Assembly: GCA_017477205.1 (NCBI GenBank)
Contig: JAFUXE010000043.1
Coordinates: 1 to 9,212, forward strand
Reading direction: 5' to 3'
DNA: 9,212 nucleotides
Origin: Alloprevotella sp.
Lineage (GTDB): Bacteria > Bacteroidota > Bacteroidia > Bacteroidales > Bacteroidaceae
Under the pieces are notes generated by a model, which made no database searches, had not been told where the DNA came from, and worked only from the letters and a program-made list of their open reading frames with translations. Position numbers and translations under genes: made by a program. Positions 1 to 7,600 of the stretch are shown one piece after another. The stretch's first letter is position 1. Every line of letters starts with the position of its first letter.

Positions 1-130
1 ACGAAACTCTGTCCTAACCTGTCTTTTTTGTGGCTTCACCTGTCCATCTTCGCATCAGGCCCAAATCATAAAAATCCCTTTATTTTTAGTGATTTAACCC
101 CATTTTTCACCATATCTCGAATTTTTGTTG

Positions 131-138
131 TATCTTTG
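131..138 (+). promoter_or_regulatory. Bacteroidetes-type -7 promoter element of the rlpA-like gene
   Basis: TATCTTTG fits the Bacteroidetes primary-sigma -7 consensus TAnnTTTG. A T-rich stretch (TTTTTC, 103-108) sits where the -33 TTTG would be expected but matches poorly, so only the -7 half is convincing. Transcription would start near 142, giving a 5' UTR of about 60 nt that contains the hairpin at 154-184. The same element class precedes both downstream large genes. Confidence 0.7.
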
Positions 139-153
139 CAGCCGATTTCAACA

Positions 154-184
154 AAACGCCGCTGTCGTCATCGGCAGGGCGTTT
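154..184 (+). other. 13-bp 5'-UTR stem-loop upstream of rlpA-like gene
   Basis: AAACGCC (154-160) pairs with GGCGTTT (178-184). After a single bulged G (161), CTGTCG (162-167) pairs with CGGCAG (172-177) with one G-T wobble, closing on a TCAT tetraloop (168-171). The stem lies inside the predicted leader and ends 18 nt before the start codon. It is followed by an A-rich stretch, not a T-run, so it does not look like an intrinsic terminator for the plus strand. It could stabilise the mRNA or modulate translation. Its function is inference. Confidence 0.55.
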
Positions 185-202
185 CAAAAAAAGACAAAGA
201 AA

Positions 203-781
203 ATGAGAACAATCCTGACCACATTCATCCTCGCGCTGTTCGCGTTCGCCGCTAACGCGCAGGAGTATCAGGCCACCGGCATAGCCTCCTATTACGGAAA
301 GATTCTTCACGGCCGCAAGACCGCCAGCGGCGAGCGCTTCGACATGAACAAGATGACCTGCGCCCACCGCACGCTGCCCTTCGGCACCATCCTCAACGTG
401 CGCGACCTCAAGACGGGACGCAGCGTGAACGTACGCGTGACGGATCGCGGTCCCTACGGGCGCGGTCGCGTCGTGGATCTTTCGCTGGCTGCCGCCAAGG
501 CACTGGGCATCGAGTCCCGGGGCGTTGCGCAGGTGGAAGTCACCATTGCGAAGCCCGAGCAGGACGCACCGCTCCGCATGCCCGGCACCGACACGCGTCA
601 TGAGATGCAGCTCTTCGACCCTGTCACGGGCGACTACTATGCCCTCTCGCAGTGGAACGACATCGAGCGCCAGAGCGTGCGCGAAGAGGAACTCCGTCGC
701 CGTGCCCGCCATCGCTGGCACGTCCTGAACGACCAGCTCTCCGCCAAGGTGGAGGGAAAGCAGCCGGCAACCCGGAAATAA
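203..781 (+). CDS. rlpA: Exported RlpA-like double-psi beta-barrel protein (septal ring lytic transglycosylase family)
   Basis: The product has 192 aa. Residues 1-19 form a Sec signal peptide (MRTIL...ANA|QEY) with no lipobox cysteine, so the protein is probably periplasmic or secreted rather than a lipoprotein. Residues about 24-115 are a double-psi beta-barrel of the RlpA type, with GIASYYG near the start, 'AHRTLPFGT' and '[15 protein letters not shown]'. His55 and Asp81 are 26 residues apart, the same spacing as the two residues reported as essential in Pseudomonas aeruginosa RlpA (H131, D157). This supports peptidoglycan-cleaving activity. The classical C-terminal SPOR domain is absent. 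Residues 116-192 are a short charged tail rich in Arg and Glu. I start at ATG 203, not the upstream in-frame TTG at 125, because 203 begins a clean signal peptide and 125 lies upstream of the -7 element. The gene is monocistronic by context. The fold is secure. Enzymatic activity is inferred. Confidence 0.9.
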   Translation: MRTILTTFILALFAFAANAQEYQATGIASYYGKILHGRKTASGERFDMNKMTCAHRTLPFGTILNVRDLKTGRSVNVRVTDRGPYGRGRVVDLSLAAAKALGIESRGVAQVEVTIAKPEQDAPLRMPGTDTRHEMQLFDPVTGDYYALSQWNDIERQSVREEELRRRARHRWHVLNDQLSAKVEGKQPATRK

Positions 782-795
782 GTATATTTTATTGT

Positions 796-810
796 TCGCG
801 CGTGACGCGA
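796..810 (+). other. Small hairpin after rlpA-like gene, weak terminator candidate
   Basis: TCGCG (796-800) pairs with CGCGA (806-810) around a CGTGA loop, 15 nt after the stop codon. No T-run follows directly; the next T-tract is at 828-833. A second weak pairing, ACCGC (821-825) with GCGGT (836-840), encloses that T-tract and overlaps the -33 element of the next promoter. Termination here is uncertain. Confidence 0.3.
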
Positions 811-830
811 GAATGAAAAAACCGCACTTT

Positions 831-863
831 TTTGCGCGGTATTCGAGAAAAAAACTACCTTTG
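831..863 (+). promoter_or_regulatory. Bacteroidetes-type promoter of the first large secreted protein gene
   Basis: TTTG (831-834) serves as the -33 element and TACCTTTG (856-863) as the -7 element, 21 nt apart. This matches the Bacteroidetes consensus TTTG-N19-21-TAnnTTTG. The predicted start lies near 867, so the leader is about 120 nt and begins within the hairpin at 865-884. The match and the spacing are read directly. Use in the cell is inferred. Confidence 0.8.
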
Positions 864-864
864 C

Positions 865-884
865 CCCCGCACATCGTGCAGGGG
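865..884 (+). other. Hairpin at the 5' end of the predicted mRNA
   Basis: GCAC (869-872) pairs with GTGC (876-879) around the loop ATC. After a bulged A (880), CCCC (865-868) pairs with GGGG (881-884). It sits directly on the predicted transcription start. The promoter of the paralogous gene has the equivalent GCAC-TTTC-GTGC hairpin in the same place, so the feature is shared rather than accidental. A role in 5'-end protection or start-site choice is plausible but not shown. Confidence 0.5.
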
Positions 885-989
885 CATTGCTTTTTCCCAT
901 AGGTTCGTCCTGGTGGAAAGGCGTCCCGATTCCAGAGCAGAAAGAAGCTAAAGAACACGGAATCTATTTACTAATTAAATCCAATCACA

Positions 990-3900
990 ATGAGAAAGGT
1001 TTACTCTTTTCTGGCTCTCGTTGCCATGTTCGTAATGGGAGCTGTTGGCGCTCAGGCGCAGGTTTACTACGACGTAGTAGGCTTCGGTGATACCGATGCA
1101 GCCGTGAGCGAGTTTGAAGTGGGCGGACAGTATGTGCTGCAAACAGCCAGCACAGGCGAGCCCGACTTCTTTGCAGGAACGGAGGGAAAGGCCAAAATCG
1201 CTGGTGAAAACTGCGTATTCACGTTTGTGGAAGCAGGCGAGGTGGACGGCATCATGACCTACTACCTGCAGCAAGTCAGCACGGGTCTCTACATGGCCGA
1301 CCGCAGCGTCAGCTTCGTAGATACCAAGGCGCGCGCCTTCCGCTTCTGGGCATGCCATCCCACGGAGTCCCTGAGCAAGGACGACGGCGAGGAGCCCAGC
1401 GACCCCGACGCTTTCCGCAGCATCAGCGTCTATGACCAGGCCACCTACGGCGGCCCCGTGAACGAGGCTACGGCATGGATTTTCACCGACGTGAACTCCA
1501 CCGCCAGCAGCTACACGTACTTTGCTGCCTACTGGAGAGGCTACACGGCCAGCTTCTGGTCCTATCGTGACACGAACACGTGGTACGTTTACAAGGTGAA
1601 CAAGATGGCCGGCTACAGCCTCCTGGAGGCCCTTGTCCAGGACAAGTTCCCCGAAGGAACGGTGGACGGCATCGTGACGGCAGGTAATGCCGTCGGTGAA
1701 TGCCCCGCTGAAAAGGTGGAAGTACTCCGCCAGGCTTTGGAGGCTGCTACGGATGCCCTGAACGGCCCGACGCTCTCCGATGCAGAATACGACGCATTGG
1801 CAAAGCGTCTCTTCGAAGCCTACGAAGACTGCATGAACAGCCGTGTGGCTATTAAGGAAGGCTACTTCCTCTTCAACTGCCCCGGTCGCCAGGAAAACGC
1901 TCACATGTACGAGACGGCCAACCACACGCTCTATTGCTCCACGTTCGACGCGCCCCAGGCCGCTGACGAATGGACGCTGGCGAACGCAGCCTACATCTTC
2001 AAGCTGGAAGCTGCCGAGGGAGGTTTCTATCTCCGCAACTTCGTCTCCGAGCGTTATTTCGGTTCCGTCGCCACTTCCACGACGGTGCAGACGACGGTTG
2101 ACCCCACGGTGGTTTACCACTTCATTGACAGCCCCGCCACTCCCGGTGCCTATGCCATCGGTCCCACCACGGTGACGTCAACAAGCACTCGCCAATGGCT
2201 GCACCAGGCTGGCGGCAACGAGGTCGTAGGCTGGGAGGCCGGAGCTGGCGCTTCCGTATGGAACGTCATCGCTGTTTCCGACGAGGTTATAGAAGCTCTG
2301 ACGCCTCTGGTGGAGCAGTATCGCCTCAATGCAGAGCTTTCCGACCTCTACAACGATGCCGTTGATGCATATGCCGGTGCGTTCAGGTATGAAACGGAAG
2401 CTACGAAGGACGGCTTCTATGACGACCTCGGCATGGTGAATGCCATCTGGTCCAACGCTTCCGACTCCTCTGAAGGTACGGACAAGGGTGCCAACCTGCT
2501 GGATGCCGACGTGACCACTTTCTGGCACAGCGACTGGCACAATGTCGGAACGACCGACGGCGGTGAGTTCCACAACCTCGAGGTAGAGCTCACGGAAGCT
2601 CTCGAGACGTTTGCCATCAAATATACGGCACGTCCGCAGAACAAGAACGCTGCCCCGCTGAAGTTCCACGTATATGGCACGAACGAGCTGACCGTCAGCG
2701 AGGACGAAGACCCCGTTTGGACCAGCGACAGCTGGGTTGACCAGGGCACGCTCGCTCTCTCCTATGACTATCCCGCAGAGGTGGACGGCTCCGAGAAGGC
2801 CAACTGGGTAGGTATTGCCACGATGAAGATGGACGCTGCCTACAAGTACCTCCGCTTCGACGCCGTTTCCGTGACGGGCAACAGCAAGTTCTTCAACCTC
2901 TCCGAGTTCCACGTATATCCCGCAACGCTGGATGCCGATAACTCCGTCATCACGACGATTCCCGAGGACGTGACGAACGAACTGCTCCGCCAGACGGAAG
3001 CCGCCAAGAACGAACTGGCCGACGAGGCCGCTACGAAGGAGACGGTTGATGCCCTCCAGAAGGCTTATGACGAATTCCTTGCCTACTATCCCGATCCCTC
3101 CGTGCTGGCAGCTCTCATCGAGCAGGCAAAGGCTCAGGCCGAAGCCGCAGAGGAAGGCAGCCAGCCCGGTTACTTCCAGGCAGGTGCTGCCGACGCCCTC
3201 CAGGCGGCCATTACCTCCGTGGAAGGACAGGTGCTCAACGATGAAGGCGAGATGAAGGACCTCCTGACGGTGGCTCAGCTGAATGCTGCCCAGAAGGAAC
3301 TTGAAACGGCCCTCGACGCATTCTTTGCAAAGCTCGTGAAGCCGACCGACGGCGCATACTACCGCATCCGCAGCGGTTCGTCCGGTGCAGCTGGCGGCAA
3401 CTACGTATATTCTGCCGGTAACGGTGAGACCACGATTCTCTGGGGCGGTGCTTCTGACGAGAACCGTGCTGGCGACCTCCGCTACATCTGGAAGGTTGTT
3501 GTCCTGGAGGACGGCACGTTCGCGTTCCAGAACATGTTCTCCGGAAACTACATGGGCCGCAACGAGGAGCTCTACTCAAAGAATATCGCGATGAGCTACG
3601 AGCCGATGGGTGTCACGCTCGAATCCGCACAGGTGGCAGGCTTCTTCAACCTCCGCCAGGGTTACGACAACACCAACAAGGCTGCCGTTTACGCCAACAC
3701 CGACCCGCGTGGCTTGCTCGTGACATGGAGCTCCCACAGCGGCAACGACAACTCCAGCTTCGAGTTCATCCCCGAGGAGAACGACGCATGGCTCGGCTCG
3801 CAGGTCATCAACATCAGCGACGACTATGCCCACATCCTGACGGTGCCCTTCGAAGTGGTGGATGCCGGTGACGATCCCCTCTATGCCGTGAAGGGTCTCC

Positions 3901-4376
3901 GCGACGTGGAAGACGGCAAGGTGCTGGAACTCGTTGAGACGGACCACATCGATGCAGGCGTGCCCTTCATCGTAGTACGTCCCGCAGGCGCAACGTCCAT
4001 CAACCTCTATCCCGCCTCCTACTCCCTCGAGACGCTTGAATGGGTGACGGAAGGCAAGACGGTGAACGGCCTTGTCGGTGTCCTCAACGGCGATACGGTT
4101 AACGAGGACGTATGGGTGCTCTACAACAACCTGGTCGTTCGCGGCAGCAAGACCGAGGAGATTCCCGCCAACGGCGGTTACTTCAACCCGAACGAACTTC
4201 CTACCGTAACGGAGGCCGGTGCCTACAGCATTCCTGTTGACGATGCTCTTGTCGGCGTGGGCAGCATCACGCTCCGTCCCGCCACGAACGGTGCCGTCTA
4301 TGACCTCAGCGGCCGTCGCGTGCTGAAGGCTCAGAAGGGCTTCTACATCATCAACGGCAAGAAGGTTATCAAGTAA
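990..4376 (+). CDS. Large modular secreted protein with F5/8C-like and trefoil-like modules (paralog 1)
   Basis: The product has 1128 aa. Residues 1-23 are a Sec signal peptide (MRKVYSFLAL...AQA|Q). The first beta-rich module, about 25-205, includes 'GGQYVLQTASTGEPDFF' and 'DTNTWYVYKV'. A helical linker spans about 207-283. A second trefoil-like module lies at about 285-435 ('IKEGYFLF', 'YLRNFVSERYFG'). Residues about 500-645 resemble an F5/8 type C (discoidin) fold: 'DADVTTFWHSDW', 'GEFHNLEVEL', 'KYLRFDAV' and 'NLSEFHVYP'. Residues about 659-783 are Ala/Glu-rich helices like FIVAR segments. A third trefoil-like module is at about 784-930 ('DGAYYRIRSG', 'YIWKVVVLEDGTFAFQN', 'GNYMG'). A beta-rich region then leads to the terminal signature at about 1103-1128 ('VYDLSGRRV', 'KGFYIINGKKVIK'), reminiscent of T9SS type A sorting tails but shorter. 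I see no catalytic domain. F5/8C and trefoil folds often bind carbohydrate, so surface binding of host or dietary glycan is the best guess. The start is set by the signal peptide and by alignment with the neighbouring paralog. Trefoil assignments are from pattern only. Confidence 0.96.
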   Translation: MRKVYSFLALVAMFVMGAVGAQAQVYYDVVGFGDTDAAVSEFEVGGQYVLQTASTGEPDFFAGTEGKAKIAGENCVFTFVEAGEVDGIMTYYLQQVSTGLYMADRSVSFVDTKARAFRFWACHPTESLSKDDGEEPSDPDAFRSISVYDQATYGGPVNEATAWIFTDVNSTASSYTYFAAYWRGYTASFWSYRDTNTWYVYKVNKMAGYSLLEALVQDKFPEGTVDGIVTAGNAVGECPAEKVEVLRQALEAATDALNGPTLSDAEYDALAKRLFEAYEDCMNSRVAIKEGYFLFNCPGRQENAHMYETANHTLYCSTFDAPQAADEWTLANAAYIFKLEAAEGGFYLRNFVSERYFGSVATSTTVQTTVDPTVVYHFIDSPATPGAYAIGPTTVTSTSTRQWLHQAGGNEVVGWEAGAGASVWNVIAVSDEVIEALTPLVEQYRLNAELSDLYNDAVDAYAGAFRYETEATKDGFYDDLGMVNAIWSNASDSSEGTDKGANLLDADVTTFWHSDWHNVGTTDGGEFHNLEVELTEALETFAIKYTARPQNKNAAPLKFHVYGTNELTVSEDEDPVWTSDSWVDQGTLALSYDYPAEVDGSEKANWVGIATMKMDAAYKYLRFDAVSVTGNSKFFNLSEFHVYPATLDADNSVITTIPEDVTNELLRQTEAAKNELADEAATKETVDALQKAYDEFLAYYPDPSVLAALIEQAKAQAEAAEEGSQPGYFQAGAADALQAAITSVEGQVLNDEGEMKDLLTVAQLNAAQKELETALDAFFAKLVKPTDGAYYRIRSGSSGAAGGNYVYSAGNGETTILWGGASDENRAGDLRYIWKVVVLEDGTFAFQNMFSGNYMGRNEELYSKNIAMSYEPMGVTLESAQVAGFFNLRQGYDNTNKAAVYANTDPRGLLVTWSSHSGNDNSSFEFIPEENDAWLGSQVINISDDYAHILTVPFEVVDAGDDPLYAVKGLRDVEDGKVLELVETDHIDAGVPFIVVRPAGATSINLYPASYSLETLEWVTEGKTVNGLVGVLNGDTVNEDVWVLYNNLVVRGSKTEEIPANGGYFNPNELPTVTEAGAYSIPVDDALVGVGSITLRPATNGAVYDLSGRRVLKAQKGFYIINGKKVIK

Positions 4377-4402
4377 TCACAGGTACAGAATACCGCTTTC
4401 CG

Positions 4403-4434
4403 GCAGGCTTCGCTGCACCCGCAGCGAAGCCTGC
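4403..4434 (+). terminator. Strong 14-bp stem-loop after paralog 1
   Basis: GCAGGCTTCGCTGC (4403-4416) pairs perfectly with GCAGCGAAGCCTGC (4421-4434) around an ACCC loop, 26 nt after the stop codon. The following bases (TTGCGTTGAT) are only moderately T-rich, so this is a weak intrinsic terminator or a 3'-end stabilising hairpin. It separates the two paralogs, and the second has its own promoter downstream. Confidence 0.65.
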
Positions 4435-4463
4435 TTGCGTTGATATGCGGCGCGTTGCGTGCG

Positions 4464-4475
4464 GGGCGTACGCCC
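4464..4475. repeat. Perfect 12-bp palindrome GGGCGTACGCCC
   Basis: GGGCGTACGCCC is self-complementary over all 12 bases with no loop. It lies between the 3' hairpin of paralog 1 and the promoter of paralog 2, about 30 bp upstream of the -33 element. The position would suit a dimeric regulator's operator. Equally, it could be a chance GC-rich palindrome. No similar site is seen upstream of the other two promoters. Confidence 0.25.
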
Positions 4476-4504
4476 AGGGCTTTTCGCACATGTTTGCCGG
4501 AATA

Positions 4505-4536
4505 TTTGGGAGTATCAGATAAATGTTTTATATTTG
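4505..4536 (+). promoter_or_regulatory. Bacteroidetes-type promoter of paralog 2
   Basis: TTTG (4505-4508) is followed after 20 nt by TATATTTG (4529-4536), an excellent match to the Bacteroidetes -33/-7 consensus and spacing. Transcription should start near 4540, giving a leader of about 67 nt. The presence of its own promoter indicates that this gene can be transcribed independently of the upstream paralog. Confidence 0.82.
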
Positions 4537-4540
4537 CCCC

Positions 4541-4552
4541 GCACTTTCGTGC
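4541..4552 (+). other. 5'-end hairpin GCAC-TTTC-GTGC of paralog 2 mRNA
   Basis: GCAC (4541-4544) pairs with GTGC (4549-4552) around TTTC. Together with the preceding TTTGCCCC it reproduces the arrangement at 861-879 ahead of paralog 1: TTTG, a run of C, then a GCAC/GTGC hairpin. The stem is short, so its significance rests on the shared position and sequence rather than on stability. Confidence 0.45.
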
Positions 4553-4606
4553 AACCATTGAGTCGAAACCATTTTTAATGTTTAACTAAACCAATCCAAT
4601 CAAAAA

Positions 4607-7600
4607 ATGAGAAAAGTGTACTCTTTTCTGGCTTTGGCCCTGACTTTCTTGGCCGGAGCTTTCAATGCCTCCGCGCAGTACTACACTGCCGTGGGCTTTG
4701 ACGACTTGGCACGCTTGACGGACATCACGCCGGGGCAGAAGGTGGTTCTCCAGACCGCCAGCGCCGGTGAGCCCGACTTCTTCTGCGTGACGAAGAAGGT
4801 ATCTACCGTGAAGGAAGACGCCATCTTCATGTTCGAAGAGGCTGGCGATATGGACGGTTTCATGACCTACCGTCTCAAGCAGGCAAGTTCTGGCCAGTAT
4901 CTCACGACAAGTCAGACGCTGGTAAGTTCTCCCGTACGTGCTTTCCGCTTCTTTGCAAAGCACCCGGAGGCATTCTATTTCCGTGGTGAGGACACCGTGC
5001 CTCTCGATTGCGATCCCACGGTCATCGCTTCCTATGACGACACGCACTACAACGGCGTGGAGCCCTCTGCCTACGAGGCTTTCGTGTTCACGGACGTGGA
5101 ACATGCAACCTCCGACGGCTGGAACCCTGCTTCCGAGGAATCGCAGACGGGTGGCCGCGAGGATGAAGCTCCCTGGAGCTACCTTGCTGCCAACTGGGGT
5201 GGCCAGGCCCCCTTCTTCGGCCCCTGGTCCGACACGAACACCTGGTACCTCTTCGAGGTTGCCGAGAAGGCCGGTTACGACCTCCTCGAAGCTGCCGTGC
5301 AGGATCTCTGCCCCAGCGGCGACCCGACGACGACCTTCAAGGCCGGTAACGGCGTGGGTCAGATTCCCGAGTCCTACGTGAACGCATGGATTGAGAAAGC
5401 CAATGCCGCTATCGAACTGGTGAACGCCATGAGCGAAGATCAGGCTGCCTGCCAGCGTGCAGCAGAAGAGATGATTGCCGCCTACAAGGCCTGCCAGGAG
5501 AACGTGGTACAGATGACGGGTGGCGGTTACTTCCGCATGCGCGTTCATGAAGTGGAAGGCAACTCCAGCTATCCCGAGGGATCGTACATCTTCGGTGCCG
5601 ACGCCAAGGTGCAGTGGGTAGCCGGTGATTACGAAGTTCCCGAAAGCAACCTTGAGGTTGCCGACGCTCAGTACATCTGGCATCTTGAGGCTGACCCCGA
5701 GGTGGAGAACGGCTACAAGATCCGCAACCTTGCCGAGAACCAGTATGTCGGCTACGTAGGCAGCGTCTCCACCGTCCTGCCTCTCGTTGCTGAGGCCGAC
5801 CAGACCTATGTCATCACGGCTCATCCCAACGTGGACGGTGCCTTCAACCTCATCCCGACGCAGAACACGTCCCGCGCCATGCACGGCCAGGTGAACGGCC
5901 ACGTGATGGTGTTCTGGACAACGGATGCCGGCGCTTCCGCCATCGTGTTTGAAGGCGTAGAGCAGACGGTTATCGACGAAGTAACCGGACTCCTCGAGGA
6001 GTACTGGGCTGAGCTCAAGAAGCAGCAGGACATCAAGGCTATGCAGGAACTTGTGGACAAGGTAGAACTGGCTTACAACAGAGGCTTCGCCTACAAGCCC
6101 GACTGCTCCCTTGACGGTTTCTATGACGAGCAGGGTCTTGTACCCAGCCACGAATACCTCTGGACGAACGCCCAGGAGACGAGCGAAGGCCCGATTGAGA
6201 ACGCCATGGACGGCGACCCGACGACCTTCTGGCACACGGCATGGTCTTCTCGTCCTGCAAACCTTGCTGACGGTGAGTTCCACAACCTCTGCGCAGACCT
6301 TGGCGAAGCCGTGAACGGCGTGGCCGTGAAGCTGACGCAGCGCTGGAGCGGACAGAACAACGCCCCCAAGCAGGTGCGCGCATTTGCTGCCAACGAGGCC
6401 ACGGACTTCGACGAAGAGGGCGAGCCCATCTACGACTGGGTAGAACAGGGTGTGTTCCAGTTCGAGTATCTGTATGACACCGAATGGGACGGCACGACGA
6501 AGACGAAGTGGACGGGTGTGAACTCCATCCCCTTCAACGGCAACTACCGATACCTCCGCCTCGACTTCGAGAAGAACATCAACAACGCGAACAACAGCTA
6601 CAACCTCTCCGAGATCCGCTTCTATCGCACCGTTCTCGACCAGGATCTCTCCCGCATCCAGGGTGTGCCTGCCGAAATCGTGGCAGAACTGCTGAAGCAG
6701 AAGGAAACCGCCAAGAACGAAATCCTTGACGAGGCTCCCACGGCGGCAACGTACGACGCCCTCCAGGCTGCCTACGACAACTTCATCGCCAACTATCCCG
6801 ACCCCGATAAGCTCCAGGAACTCCTTGACGAGGCCAAGGAGCAGCACGACGCTGCCGAGGAACTCGACGAGCTCGGCTACTTCCAGGATGGCGCAAAGGC
6901 TGCTCTCTACAGCGTAATCGAGGAAGTGGAAGGCACCATCAAGGACGTCATGACGAACGACGAGATCAAGTCCGGCGAAACAAAGCTTGAAAAGGCCATA
7001 GCTGACTTCTTCGGCAAGCTCAACACGCCCGTTGACGGTACCTACTACCGCATCCGCAACGCTGCAACTGTTCAGACAGCCGCACAGAGCGCTTACCTCC
7101 TCGCTGGCGGTAACGGCAACAGCCGCGTCATCTGGGGCGGTGCCAACGATGCCAACATGACCCTCGAACTGGGCTACATCTGGAAGTGCATCAAGAACGA
7201 AGACGGAAGCTTCAACTTCCAGAACGCACTGACGGGTAACTACATGGGTACGACCCAGCAGCTCTCCTCCATGCCTATCTACATGAGCGACACGCTCGTG
7301 TCCATCCGCCTCGAGAGCGCAAAGGTTCCCGGCCAGTTCGTACTCCGCCAGGGCGACAGCAACGCCTATGCCAACACGTCCCCGCAGGGTTACATGGTAA
7401 CGTACTACGACTACGACGAGAACTCCCGCTTCACCTTCATCCCCGAAGCTAACGACGCTTGGCTCGGTGAAGAGTACATCGCCCTCAGCGACGACTATGT
7501 TCACCCCTTCACGCTTGCGTTCTCCGTGGATGCTGCCGACGTTCCTCTCTACAAGGTTCTCGGTGTGAAGGACAACCTCACGCTCGAACTTGTTGAGACC

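Noticed and set aside
125..202. N-terminal extension of the RlpA-like protein from TTG 125
   Set aside because: It would place the start upstream of the -7 promoter element and bury the signal peptide; ATG 203 is better.
28..255. 75-aa plus-strand frame at the left edge
   Set aside because: It overlaps the promoter, the leader hairpin and the start of the RlpA-like gene in another frame, and has no recognisable features.
975..2120. 381-aa minus-strand frame, and similar frames at 2178-2912 and 3576-3947, opposite paralog 1
   Set aside because: They are antisense shadows caused by the same codon bias and have no domain logic or promoter of their own.
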